This document shows, piece by piece, positions 7,763 through 16,221 of a stretch of 64,000 nt of DNA. The stretch is from Mesolinea sp040772305 (GTDB lineage Bacteria > Chloroflexota > Anaerolineae > Anaerolineales > Anaerolineaceae), in assembly GCA_040772305.1 (NCBI GenBank), contig JAXGYK010000001.1, positions 372,001-436,000 on the forward strand, in the 5' to 3' direction. Under the pieces are notes generated by a model. It searched no databases and was not told where the DNA came from. It saw only the letters and a program-made list of their open reading frames with translations. Position 1 is the stretch's first letter. Each line of letters begins with the position of its first letter. Made by a program: the position numbers and the translations under genes.

Positions 7763-8136
7763 CTAGATAAAGGATGTTTATTGCTCAATTATTCTGTACA
7801 TTTTTCTTGGATTAATTATAAAACCTGTGTATTAAACCTTTATCAATAAGTGTCTTAATTACTTTATTTAACAAGGAAGCTTTCCGTTGAAAAGAAAGTG
7901 CTATAAATTACAACTTATGCACTGCCTTTGCACAACTACATATTAAAGAGACGAAGGTCTGGATGCAAACAACCACTTCCTGGATGATTATTGTTGGTTT
8001 GGAGAACAGCCCGAATTACTATTGGACATACCAGCATAAATCAAGCCAAAGGCTCCCAGCCCACGATCTTACTTGCACAGGAAGGTTATTTATCCCCAAG
8101 TTGTAAAATTCTTTTCCTTTAAATTTCATTTTTTGC
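7763..8136. other. AT-rich intergenic stretch
   Basis: No convincing reading frame, RNA gene or repeat was seen here. The sequence is AT-rich up to the promoter of the lipoprotein gene at 8151. A frame starting at 8073 is only an in-frame upstream extension of that gene. Confidence 0.5.
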
Positions 8137-8142
8137 TATACT
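8137..8142 (+). promoter_or_regulatory. -10 box TATACT, leaderless arrangement
   Basis: TATACT ends 8 nt before the ATG at 8151, so transcription would begin at or next to the start codon. No Shine-Dalgarno sequence lies between. Confidence 0.55.
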
Positions 8143-8150
8143 GCTCACGT

Positions 8151-8924
8151 ATGAAATTGAAATCAAACTATCTGCCCATTTTATTCTGCATCCTGTGCCT
8201 TGTCGGAGCTTGCCAGGCTAGCCCCACTGCAACAGCCATAGCACCTGAAACGCCCACAATTAGCGTCTCTCCAACTGCAGCTCCCAGTCCCACTCTTGAG
8301 CCAACGCCTGAACCAACTGCAACACCACTGCCCCCCAAGCTGGCAGATTACCCGGTTGATGCAGAGAAATTAATGCAGCTTCCACAAAACTTAAAAGAAC
8401 TGGAAGAGAACCGAACTGCTTATCAGGCCGCACCCGACCCACTTACTACCAGCGTTGAGTTTTTTGAAGAGTGGCTTGAAAAGCAGCTTATCCCTGCAAT
8501 ACCGCCCCTCGAAACTGCTCATATCCAGGCACAATACCTTGCCAACAATGAAGCTGCAGTAAGTTTAGTCGCAAATAACCATCGCCGCAGACCGCTACAA
8601 AGCAGCCCCTTATTCTTTTATTTTGAGCATGATGGGGTGCTCTTTCCAGGCTTTTACTTTCAAGCTGATTTTGATGCAGTTTTTAAGCTTGATCCACTCG
8701 CGGTGATCCTTTTTTCTGCAAATTCAGAGGAAGCTGAGGAAACCCTTAAGAAACTGGCTGATCCCAAGCTGAACTTCGACTTCCTTAGTCTGGCTAAGAT
8801 ACCCGATGCCGCTTACTCTCAGGCTGTTAACCAGCTGATTGAACTGGGCTTTAAGCCCAGCGTCGTAGAAAATCCTGGCTATTTAATGGGTTTTGGATCA
8901 GTGTATTTTGCGCTCCTTCCTTAG
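8151..8924 (+). CDS. Hypothetical lipoprotein with Pro/Thr-rich linker
   Basis: 257 residues from the ATG at 8151, chosen because it directly precedes a signal peptide with lipobox LVGAC (Cys21) and lies 8 nt after a TATACT box. After the lipidated Cys comes a Pro/Thr/Ala-rich linker (residues about 25-65), then a globular domain of about 190 residues without a family I recognise. The protein should be anchored on the outer face of the cytoplasmic membrane. Its neighbours (IS element on one side, CpXC protein on the other) give no functional clue. Confidence 0.8.
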   Translation: MKLKSNYLPILFCILCLVGACQASPTATAIAPETPTISVSPTAAPSPTLEPTPEPTATPLPPKLADYPVDAEKLMQLPQNLKELEENRTAYQAAPDPLTTSVEFFEEWLEKQLIPAIPPLETAHIQAQYLANNEAAVSLVANNHRRRPLQSSPLFFYFEHDGVLFPGFYFQADFDAVFKLDPLAVILFSANSEEAEETLKKLADPKLNFDFLSLAKIPDAAYSQAVNQLIELGFKPSVVENPGYLMGFGSVYFALLP

Positions 8925-8973
8925 ACCTTTGTTAGAACTCCCTGGCGGGGTGTAAAGCAAGAGCCCGTTTTGT

Positions 8974-8979
8974 TATAAT
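8974..8979 (+). promoter_or_regulatory. -10 box TATAAT upstream of CpXC gene
   Basis: TATAAT 35 nt before the ATG at 9015, with CTGGAG acting as ribosome binding site 6-11 nt before the start. A weak -35 (TGTAAA, 8951-8956) is 17 bp upstream. Unlike many neighbours this gene has a normal leader. Confidence 0.5.
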
Positions 8980-9014
8980 CCCCTAAGCAAATAATCAAGA
9001 AATCTGGAGATTCC

Positions 9015-10382
9015 ATGGCCAAAACCTCAGTTGCCTGCCCCAATTGCCGTCAGTTTATTACAGTAGACCTGACGCGCCTTTTTGATACCAACACGAATCC
9101 TGATGCCAAGCAGATGCTTTTAAGTGGTCAGGCTAATTACTTCCAATGCCCCATTTGTAAAGCCCAGGGGATCTACCCCAGTCCGGTGGTTTATCACGAC
9201 TACGAAAAAGAATTGCTGCTTACCTACTACCCGCCCGAATTGGGCGCGCCTTTGGATGAACAGGAACGCATCATCGGACCTCTGATCAAAAAAGTGATGG
9301 ATGACCTGCCGCAAGAAAAGCGCAAAGGTTATCTTTTCAAACCGCAATCCATGCTGACCCAACAGCGCCTTTTCGAAACGATCCTAGAAGCCGATGGCAT
9401 CACCCCCGAGATGCTCAAAGCCCAACAGGAGAAGCTGGCGCTTATTCAGACAATGGCACGAACAAAACCAGAGAATTTGGCAGAGGTTATTGATCAAAAC
9501 GATGCCAAAATCGACGGCGAACTCCTGGTTTTACTTAGTCGGCTGGCACAAGCCTCGGCTGCCGGAGGAGACACCGAAGGTGCTCAGCTTTTGGCAAATC
9601 TGCAAAAAGCTTTGCTTGAACACTCTACCTATGGCAGAAAAGCAGCCAGTGAGGCGAAGGAAACCAGGGACGCTATCCAAGCCTTGCAGGATCTTTCCAA
9701 AAACGGCATTACCCGCGAAAACCTATTGGATCTGATCATCCAGAGCGCTGATTCCGAGGTTAAAGTGACAGCCTTAGCGAGCATGGCACGCAACGGGATC
9801 GACTACGAGTTCTTCCAGCTGCTTACACATAAAATTGAGAATACTCATGCGGAAGAAAAGCGCAAGCTAGAGATTCTGCGGGAACAGCTGCTCACAATTA
9901 CTGCCGAAGTAGATGCGGCCTTGAAAGCCCAGGCTCAGGAAGCCAAACAGCTTTTAGATGAATTAATCGCAGCCGAGAATATTGAAGATGCTACACAAAA
10001 GGCCCTGCCGCGCATCAATGCTGCTTTTGGCGAATTACTGAATGCCGAGGCTCAAGCTGCCAAGGCTGCCGCCGATGACACAAAACTGGAAAAACTTTTA
10101 AAGATTGTCCAGGTAGTCCAAGCCGCCTCCGCCACAGGGGCATATATGGAACTGATTGAAGCCCTTTTGGGAGCAAAAGATGCAGAGGCGCGCAAAGCAA
10201 TCTTTGAGCAGGCCGGCGAGGCCATCAGCAGTGAGTTTTTGCAAATGCTAGGCAGCCTGGCACAACAGGTGGAGCAAAGTCAGCAAGATCCTGAACTCCT
10301 CAGTAAATTGCAGGAGATTAACCGCGAAGCTTTACGCTACAGTATGCAGCAAAACCTAAGGCGCGAAGAAACACCGGCCTAA
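9015..10382 (+). CDS. CpXC-domain protein with long alpha-helical tail
   Basis: 455 residues. The N-terminus has two CPxC knuckles (CPNC, Cys8/Cys11; CPIC, Cys45/Cys48) of the CpXC domain, a probable zinc-binding fold of unknown function. Residues about 100-455 are predicted to be nearly all helical, rich in Ala, Gln, Glu and Lys, with coiled-coil character (for example AAEVDAALKAQAQEAKQLL). No signal peptide, so cytoplasmic. A strong terminator follows. Function unknown; the combination suggests a scaffold or protein-binding role, which is only inference. Confidence 0.8.
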   Translation: MAKTSVACPNCRQFITVDLTRLFDTNTNPDAKQMLLSGQANYFQCPICKAQGIYPSPVVYHDYEKELLLTYYPPELGAPLDEQERIIGPLIKKVMDDLPQEKRKGYLFKPQSMLTQQRLFETILEADGITPEMLKAQQEKLALIQTMARTKPENLAEVIDQNDAKIDGELLVLLSRLAQASAAGGDTEGAQLLANLQKALLEHSTYGRKAASEAKETRDAIQALQDLSKNGITRENLLDLIIQSADSEVKVTALASMARNGIDYEFFQLLTHKIENTHAEEKRKLEILREQLLTITAEVDAALKAQAQEAKQLLDELIAAENIEDATQKALPRINAAFGELLNAEAQAAKAAADDTKLEKLLKIVQVVQAASATGAYMELIEALLGAKDAEARKAIFEQAGEAISSEFLQMLGSLAQQVEQSQQDPELLSKLQEINREALRYSMQQNLRREETPA

Positions 10383-10401
10383 ACAGAGAAGACGCGCTGA
10401 T

Positions 10402-10444
10402 AAAAGGACTGATGAGCTGACAAGCGCGGGAATCAGTCCTTTTT
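10402..10444. terminator. Bidirectional rho-independent terminator
   Basis: Arms AAAAGGACTGAT (10402-10413) and ATCAGTCCTTTTT (10432-10444) form a 12-bp stem with an 18-nt loop and flanking A and T runs. It serves the CpXC gene on the plus strand and the converging FHA gene on the minus strand. Confidence 0.85.
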
Positions 10445-10460
10445 GTATTAATGACCAATT

Positions 10461-11105
10461 TCAGTGGGGGTTGTTTTCCAAACGCAGCCCATGACCGCGC
10501 ACCGTAACGATATAATCGTATTCAGGGTCTAACTGGTAAAGCCGGTCGCGCAGCCGCCGAACCAGAGCATCGAATGCTTGTTCGGTTACCCAGTTAGCCT
10601 CATCGCCCCAAACTGCGCTGATCAAAGTCTCCCGGGCCACTACTTCGCCAACATGTTCATAGAGCAAAGCCAATAGATTAAATTGCTGTGCACTCAAGGC
10701 CGGATCCAGCTCCACACCGCGCACCCAAACTCGTTTACTTGCCTGGTCAAGGCGCAGCTTAAAAGCATAACTCATTTCCGGGGGCAAGTCGCCCAATGGC
10801 AAAGTTGCGTCCGAACTAAGATAGATGAAAGTTTGCACCAAGGATATTTGAACTTCATCGCCATCCCTTAGAATACAAGTGCCTTCAATGCGTTGGGTGT
10901 TCACAAAGGTTCCGTTCTTGGAACCCAAATCCTCGAGTATCGCCTTATCCTGAAAGCTCAGACGGGCATGCTGCCGTGATACCTGGCGGTCGGGAATCAC
11001 AATCTGGCATTGCTCATCTCTGCCAATGGTAAGCGTTTGATCAATGAACCATTGCTGCCCATCCAGCGGGCCATTTGATGCAATCAATACGGGATATTCA
11101 ATCAT
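10461..11105 (-). CDS. FHA domain - winged-helix DNA-binding regulator
   Basis: 214 residues. Residues about 1-100 form a forkhead-associated domain with the phosphothreonine-binding motifs GRDEQCQI, SRQHARL and GSKNGTFVN. Residues about 125-214 form an OmpR/PhoB-type winged helix (AQQFNLLALLYEHVGEVVARE through VRRLRDRLYQL and TVRGHGLRL). This architecture couples recognition of a Thr-phosphorylated partner to DNA binding. It is transcribed divergently from a Ser/Thr protein kinase gene 82 bp away, and the natural reading is that the kinase phosphorylates the FHA protein or a shared partner (inference). The targets on DNA are unknown. Confidence 0.88.
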   Translation of the reverse strand: MIEYPVLIASNGPLDGQQWFIDQTLTIGRDEQCQIVIPDRQVSRQHARLSFQDKAILEDLGSKNGTFVNTQRIEGTCILRDGDEVQISLVQTFIYLSSDATLPLGDLPPEMSYAFKLRLDQASKRVWVRGVELDPALSAQQFNLLALLYEHVGEVVARETLISAVWGDEANWVTEQAFDALVRRLRDRLYQLDPEYDYIVTVRGHGLRLENNPH

Positions 11106-11120
11106 TTTTATTTCTCAAGC

Positions 11121-11130
11121 TATAATTATA
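11121..11130. promoter_or_regulatory. Palindromic TATAATTATA, shared divergent -10 region
   Basis: The self-complementary TATAATTATA provides a TATAAT on each strand between the FHA regulator and the kinase gene. Reading left, the -10 is 19 nt before the ATG at 11105; reading right, it is about 61 nt before 11188. The -35 boxes are weak on both sides, so this is a candidate overlapping divergent promoter rather than a proven one. Confidence 0.4.
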
Positions 11131-11187
11131 CAAGATAGCGTTTTATCTCTGTTAACTTACACTGAAAAACAAGCGACACCTAAAGAT

Positions 11188-12186
11188 ATGGCTTACCAAT
11201 ACCCAGCAGGCAGTCTGCTGCACGAACGATATTCGGTCGAAAAAATCATTGGCCAAGGCGGCTATGGATGCATTTATTTAGCCGAGGACCAGCGCCTCTC
11301 CGGTCGTCTTTGCGCTGTAAAACAAGTTTCTTATGACCCCTTATTGCCCGATTCGATGCTCCTGGAAAGCAGGGAGCAGTTTCTGCGCGAAGCGACTGTT
11401 TTAGCCCGCCTGGACCATCCTAACCTGCCCAAGGTTTCCGATTTCTTTAGCATAGGCAAGGAAGATTTCTTGGTGATGGACTATGTTCCTGGCGACGATT
11501 TGCGTATGCACATCAGCAAGGCCAGCATCGACAACCGCTTTCTGCCCGAAGCAGATGTACTTAACTGGGCATTACAAATTGGGGATGCATTAACTTACCT
11601 GCACTCGCAGCGCCCTTCCATTGTGCACCGCGATATCAAGCCCTCCAATATCAAGCTGATGCCCAGTGGGCTGGTAAAGCTGGTGGACTTTGGCTTGGTA
11701 AAGCTTCTTGCACCCGGCGAAGTTACTATCACTATCTTACAGGGCCAGGGTACTGCTATCTACACTCCTCTGGAGCAATACGGCGGCGATTCCAGCCATA
11801 CCGACCACCGCGCCGATATTTATGCCTTTGGGACTACTCTCTACCATTTGCTCACAAACCAAGCACCGGTTAATGTGCGGGATCGCTTTTTGAACCCCAA
11901 TGCCTTGCCCAATCCGCGGCTGATCAACCCTGCCATCACCCCTCGCATAGAAGAAGCTATCCTTTGGGCAATGCAGTTGCACCCCAACAACCGCCCGCAG
12001 AGCATTGGCGTGCTGTTAAAAGCTTTAACCGGAGAAAGCACCGCCAACTTACATCAGCCTAGCAATATCCTGGGGGTATCTTCAAAGTTTTCCGACCGAA
12101 TTGGGAGAACAGAGCGCATTCTTATGGGAACAGCTGCCAGTCTGGGCTTTGTAAGCCTTCTGCTAACTCTGCTGCATAACCTATAA
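11188..12186 (+). CDS. Hanks-type Ser/Thr protein kinase, C-terminally membrane anchored
   Basis: 332 residues from the ATG at 11188. Kinase subdomains are complete: glycine loop GQGGYG (22-27), Lys45 in AVKQ, catalytic loop HRDIKPSN (147-154), DFG (167-169), an activation loop rich in Thr, and an APE-equivalent TPLEQYG. After the kinase domain (to about 285) a short linker is followed by one hydrophobic segment near the C-terminus (about 308-328), suggesting an anchor with no extracytoplasmic sensor. I reject the longer frame from 11044 because it runs back over the divergent FHA gene. Pairs with the FHA-winged helix gene. Confidence 0.9.
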   Translation: MAYQYPAGSLLHERYSVEKIIGQGGYGCIYLAEDQRLSGRLCAVKQVSYDPLLPDSMLLESREQFLREATVLARLDHPNLPKVSDFFSIGKEDFLVMDYVPGDDLRMHISKASIDNRFLPEADVLNWALQIGDALTYLHSQRPSIVHRDIKPSNIKLMPSGLVKLVDFGLVKLLAPGEVTITILQGQGTAIYTPLEQYGGDSSHTDHRADIYAFGTTLYHLLTNQAPVNVRDRFLNPNALPNPRLINPAITPRIEEAILWAMQLHPNNRPQSIGVLLKALTGESTANLHQPSNILGVSSKFSDRIGRTERILMGTAASLGFVSLLLTLLHNL

Positions 12187-12203
12187 TCTACACAAAACCT
12201 AGT

Positions 12204-14978
12204 CTAGACTTCATCATGAAAAGAGTGTTTAAGGGGAACCACGGTTCTAAACCACCAAACAAAAGCTACGACCAAACCCAGCAGCATTCCAATTAAGGCT
12301 GCCAGAACAACAACCCGTACACCATGGGTTTGCATTTGTCGCATTAGTGGAGTAATTCCGAAGGTAAGCAGCAAGTAGCTGCTTAAACCCCCGATAACCG
12401 TGCAATATCCTGCCCGCAAGCCCCAGTTATTGGAACCCCACCAAAGATATCCTAGTGCATATGCCAAGCCAAAACCGATTACCAAAAGCATGATCATCAG
12501 CAGCCAATCTTGCATCCGGGGATAGCCCGTCAAGTTTCCGCCAGCTACCGGTGTGGGTTCAGCTGCCGGTTCCGGTGAAGGGCTGGGCTGAGGTATAGCT
12601 GTTGGACTTTGGGTAGGGGTGGCTGTAGGCATAATCACCTCTGCCAGACCTCCATGGGTATTCAAAATCAGGGTACCGCTCGTACTAGCTTCGCCGCTAG
12701 CAGCCGTTACCTCAAAAATGCCATCCCGATCTATCGTGTAATCGATGATCGCCAAACCACCCGAACTTACCGCGGAAGGCTGAGCGATAATCAAACCTTC
12801 GCCTGCTAATTTAATCGTGAATTGCACCTCAGTTCCATCAGGCACCAGATGCATGTTGCGATCCCGGATGGCACCCGCTTGAATGCGTACACTCTCACCT
12901 CGGCGAAACAAGGGTACAGGAGTGCTTTCTGGGTTCAATTTTCCATCGCTTGGCAAGGGCTTGGCTGTAAGCAAACTAATCGGGATGACCTGAGCTGGGT
13001 TTGGTTCCGTTTGGCGAGCCAGGTTATATCCTACCATAGGTAAACTAACTGGAGCAGCCCCTTGTGGTGTTGCTTCCTGCATCAGGATTCGGGCAGCCAT
13101 ATCCGTATATGCCTGCGACTTTCCAAACAGACCATAATAAGCCGTTAGTTTGGATATGGCTGTTGTATCCAAGCCGTAGGGGTCGCCATATGCAAAAACA
13201 ATGATCCGTTTATCCCGCAGAATCTCGAAGGATTCATTCAGTACCCGTTGCAAAGCCATACTGGCCGGGTGAGCTGTATCCACTCCGGCAGTAAAAAAAA
13301 CTACCCAATCTGCACGTTTAAGATTATCTGCCATATACGGTGTTGTGGGTTCTGCAGGGCTTTCTACAAACTCAAGCAGCTGCTCAAAGCTATAAGAAAA
13401 AAGGCGGTTTTCACTAAGCTGCCGTGTACCCAACGGCCCATACAAACGTAAAAGCGCATCCTGAAAACCGCGCACTGCAGGCAAATGAATGGGATTGCAA
13501 TTTGAACAAGGCTCCAAACTGCGCTGATCGGTAAAGGTTACGATGTAATCATAAGCGCCCGGTGGTTCCGGCAGCAGACTTCGCAAGTATTCTGCTGAGG
13601 GTGAGAGTAATGCAGCACTCTCCCGGACAACATCTGCACTCATCCGATTTACACCAGATTGTGATTCCAGACTGTGTACTGCCACTTCCGGCGGTACTAC
13701 TTGCTTTATATCGAAGTTATTCCCATACAGACGCAGTTTGGCTTGAAGAATTCTCAGAACAGCTGTATTAACTTTTTCGGCGAACAGTGGGTCTTCCTGA
13801 TATTTCTGAGTAAACGAATCCAGGGCCTTGCCAATCGTCTCAAATTCACTTTCGTCGCCTACACCCTTAAAATGATTAAGGTATAGCAAATCGTTACCAG
13901 CCATAAATGCCTGCCGGGCTATTCCAACAGCATCATAGTTCTGTGCGGCAGGATCTAAGAACAGGCGCAAAGCACTTGAACCAAGGTCTTCACTTATACT
14001 CAAACCACCCTGAGCACGCCAGGATGCAAGCGGTTCCAGACTGTAAAGCCGTGTCAGTGCTTCGGCATCCAGGCTGATTGGGCGTGTGCTGGCTAAACCT
14101 TGAAAGTCTTGCAAACGCAAGTGAGAAACAACCAAGCCGTCAGCCAGGTCTCCTTTTTCAGTACTGCCAGTTACGGCAAGGTAAGGGGTCAAATCACCCG
14201 CAAGCAGGTCTTCAATGCTTTTTTGCACAGTCGAAACTTCGTGGTCTGGATTGCGGTCAGCACTTCCCAAACCAGGAAAATGACTGGCGAAAACCTGTAA
14301 GCGGTTAAAACTGCCGCTATGCATCCCGTTGATGTAACCCTGCGCTAATTGTCCCACCCAATATGGGTTGCCGCCAAAGGTATTGGTACCGCTAAATTCT
14401 GCTGCTGGAGTTCCAGTTTCTACAACATCCAAATTAGGCCCTATAAAAAGGTTGAAACCCATTGCATTCAGGTTGGAGCCTAGCATCGCACCGGCATCTT
14501 TTGCGCGCTCGGGCGACCAGGTTGCTCCTAAGCTCATCTGACTAACCAAAGGTGCCATCCCTGGCAATAATTGTTCCGGGTCCATCCCTCCTGTTTGGCT
14601 TATACCAAGGTACAACGGGATGTACACTGGTGTTCGTCCGGTGAAATTTTGGGCTTTGTCCCAGGCCAAATGCTGTAAAGTGGCATTGTTTTTATAGGCA
14701 CTTACCAAGGGATTTTGGTCAGAAAAGTTATTGCGGTCAGTACGCAGTATAAAACCACCAATATGGCGCTGGGTAATCAAATTGGCCATTGGCGACCCCT
14801 TGGAAAGGTCCTGCCCTTCCACCGACACAATAAAGAGCTGTCCTACACGCTCTTCTACACTCATTGAATCAAGAAGGGCTTGCGCCAGGTTCTCCTGTTG
14901 CAGGGGTTCTGCCAAAGCCGGCTGAACTGCTGTAAGCAGAAAAAAAAGGGGAAAGAGCAGGCAAAGCGCACGACGCAT
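12204..14978 (-). CDS. Secreted glycoside hydrolase family 3-like protein with degenerate active site
   Basis: 924 residues. A cleavable signal peptide (residues 1-23, ending ALA) precedes a GH3 N-terminal barrel of the NagZ type (VGQLFIVSVEGQ, GGFILRTDRNNF, MGFNLFIGPNLDV). Two catalytic signatures look altered: the usual KH(F/I)PGHG is SHFPGLGS (232-239), and the nucleophile in the usual SDD reads S-E330-D331. The middle resembles the C-terminal alpha/beta domain of GH3 proteins, then comes an Ig-like region, a Pro/Thr linker and about three membrane segments at the C-terminus. It may bind rather than cut peptidoglycan or glycans. Two bases separate it from the upstream glycerophosphodiesterase gene, so they form one unit. 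Confidence 0.8.
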   Translation of the reverse strand: MRRALCLLFPLFFLLTAVQPALAEPLQQENLAQALLDSMSVEERVGQLFIVSVEGQDLSKGSPMANLITQRHIGGFILRTDRNNFSDQNPLVSAYKNNATLQHLAWDKAQNFTGRTPVYIPLYLGISQTGGMDPEQLLPGMAPLVSQMSLGATWSPERAKDAGAMLGSNLNAMGFNLFIGPNLDVVETGTPAAEFSGTNTFGGNPYWVGQLAQGYINGMHSGSFNRLQVFASHFPGLGSADRNPDHEVSTVQKSIEDLLAGDLTPYLAVTGSTEKGDLADGLVVSHLRLQDFQGLASTRPISLDAEALTRLYSLEPLASWRAQGGLSISEDLGSSALRLFLDPAAQNYDAVGIARQAFMAGNDLLYLNHFKGVGDESEFETIGKALDSFTQKYQEDPLFAEKVNTAVLRILQAKLRLYGNNFDIKQVVPPEVAVHSLESQSGVNRMSADVVRESAALLSPSAEYLRSLLPEPPGAYDYIVTFTDQRSLEPCSNCNPIHLPAVRGFQDALLRLYGPLGTRQLSENRLFSYSFEQLLEFVESPAEPTTPYMADNLKRADWVVFFTAGVDTAHPASMALQRVLNESFEILRDKRIIVFAYGDPYGLDTTAISKLTAYYGLFGKSQAYTDMAARILMQEATPQGAAPVSLPMVGYNLARQTEPNPAQVIPISLLTAKPLPSDGKLNPESTPVPLFRRGESVRIQAGAIRDRNMHLVPDGTEVQFTIKLAGEGLIIAQPSAVSSGGLAIIDYTIDRDGIFEVTAASGEASTSGTLILNTHGGLAEVIMPTATPTQSPTAIPQPSPSPEPAAEPTPVAGGNLTGYPRMQDWLLMIMLLVIGFGLAYALGYLWWGSNNWGLRAGYCTVIGGLSSYLLLTFGITPLMRQMQTHGVRVVVLAALIGMLLGLVVAFVWWFRTVVPLKHSFHDEV

Positions 14979-14980
14979 GC

Positions 14981-15733
14981 TCAGCCCTCCAAAACTTCAC
15001 GTGCCAGAGCAGGGTCGTCCGTGATCAGCATGTCGACTTCCAGGTCAGCCAGTCTTTGCATTTCTTCCGGAGAATTTACTGTCCAAACGTTCACCTGCCT
15101 GCCGTAAGAGTGCTGCCCTTGCACCATTTCTGCATCCACGTCACAAAAATATGGGTGCAAGGCATCATAAGGGAAAAAGCGACCTGGCCATCCCCGCATT
15201 ATTCGTCCCTTTTTGCCTGGCACGGTAAGCAAACCGCGTTTTAATGCAGGTTCCAACCGCTGGGCTTTAAGGAGATTAAAGGGGTTGAAAGAGGAAAGCA
15301 GTACGCTTTCCAGCAAGCCAAACTCCTGGACACATGCAACCACCGCCTCGGTCAGCCGATCAAAGGGCGCGTGATAATTTTTTAACTCTACATTGATGAG
15401 CAGCTTACCACCCACAGCCGAGAAGACCTCTTCGAGCGTAGGGATGCGTTCGCCTTGGTATGCTGCGGCTTTCTTAAAGCCCGCATCCAGGGTTTTAAGC
15501 TTTGCAAGGCTTAGCTGTGGAACTTTACCGGTTCCATTGGTGGTACGGTCTACACTGAAATCATGAATTACTGCCAATTTGCCATCAGCAGATAACATAA
15601 CGTCCAGCTCGATACCGTCAGCACCAAGTTCAAGTGCCATCTCAAAAGCAGCCAGGGTATTTTCAGGGGCTACCGAAGAGGCCCCGCGGTGTGCGATGAT
15701 CAAGGGACGCTTCGGCGTAAGCGTCTTCTCCAT
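14981..15733 (-). CDS. Glycerophosphodiester phosphodiesterase
   Basis: 250 residues, the normal size of a cytoplasmic GDPD. Motifs: IIAHRGASSVAPENTLAAF (residues about 11-29) with the catalytic His, ELGADGIELDVMLSADG, VIHDFSVDRTTNGTG with the second catalytic His, and the C-terminal VWTVNSPEEM and TDDPAL. It hydrolyses glycerophosphodiesters to glycerol 3-phosphate and alcohol. No signal peptide. The start at 15733 is placed by the conserved N-terminus and by a TATAAT six nucleotides upstream; the longer frame to 15871 crosses that promoter. Co-transcribed with the GH3-like gene. Confidence 0.92.
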   Translation of the reverse strand: MEKTLTPKRPLIIAHRGASSVAPENTLAAFEMALELGADGIELDVMLSADGKLAVIHDFSVDRTTNGTGKVPQLSLAKLKTLDAGFKKAAAYQGERIPTLEEVFSAVGGKLLINVELKNYHAPFDRLTEAVVACVQEFGLLESVLLSSFNPFNLLKAQRLEPALKRGLLTVPGKKGRIMRGWPGRFFPYDALHPYFCDVDAEMVQGQHSYGRQVNVWTVNSPEEMQRLADLEVDMLITDDPALAREVLEG

Positions 15734-15739
15734 GTTCGT

Positions 15740-15745
15740 ATTATA
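15740..15745 (-). promoter_or_regulatory. -10 box TATAAT, leaderless arrangement
   Basis: On the minus strand TATAAT ends 6 nt before the ATG at 15733, with no Shine-Dalgarno sequence. This fits a leaderless transcript for the glycerophosphodiesterase operon. Confidence 0.6.
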
Positions 15746-15858
15746 GCAGAAGCATCCTCTCTTGACCCTGGCGCGTGACGCAAAGGCGCAAAAATTGCAA
15801 CCTACAAAACACCATGCCGCAGCGGCATGTCCTTGAGCTGTTTTCCATGGAGGTTTTG

Positions 15859-16203
15859 ATGAAGCATCCAAGCCATGTCATTAAACGCAACGGATCTGTT
15901 GTACCTTTTACGCCCGAGCGTATTGCAAACGCAATTTTCCGTGCAACAGTAGCTGTAGGTGGGCGTGACCGCGAAGCATCAGACCGTCTTGCGGCTTTGG
16001 TGGTTGCCCAGCTTGAAAAAGACACCCCTCCAGACACCTTTCCATCGATTGAACAAATTCAGGACCTGGTAGAAAAAACCCTGATCGAAGAAGGTCATGC
16101 CAGGGTAGCCAAGGCATATATCCTCTACCGCGATGAACGTGCCCGTCAGCGTAGCCGCCGGAATGATGCCAGCCTGCAACATCCCAGAAGTATTATTCCC
16201 TAG
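15859..16203 (+). CDS. ATP-cone domain, N-terminal part of an interrupted ATP-cone/uridine-kinase gene
   Basis: 114 residues before a TAG at 16201-16203. The sequence is an ATP-cone (VIKRNGSVVPFTPERIANAI through EKTLIEEGHARVAKAYILYR), a nucleotide-binding regulatory module. The start at 15859 has GGAGG 5 nt upstream. The same reading frame continues after the TAG as AKLWQVLDWALDHS and into the uridine-kinase-like domain with no other stop, and in the relatives I recall the two modules are one polypeptide with a Tyr just before the KLWQ segment. The TAG is therefore most likely a nonsense change from TAC or TAT, or a sequencing error. Confidence 0.8.
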   Translation: MKHPSHVIKRNGSVVPFTPERIANAIFRATVAVGGRDREASDRLAALVVAQLEKDTPPDTFPSIEQIQDLVEKTLIEEGHARVAKAYILYRDERARQRSRRNDASLQHPRSIIP

Positions 16204-16221
16204 GCGAAACTTTGGCAGGTA

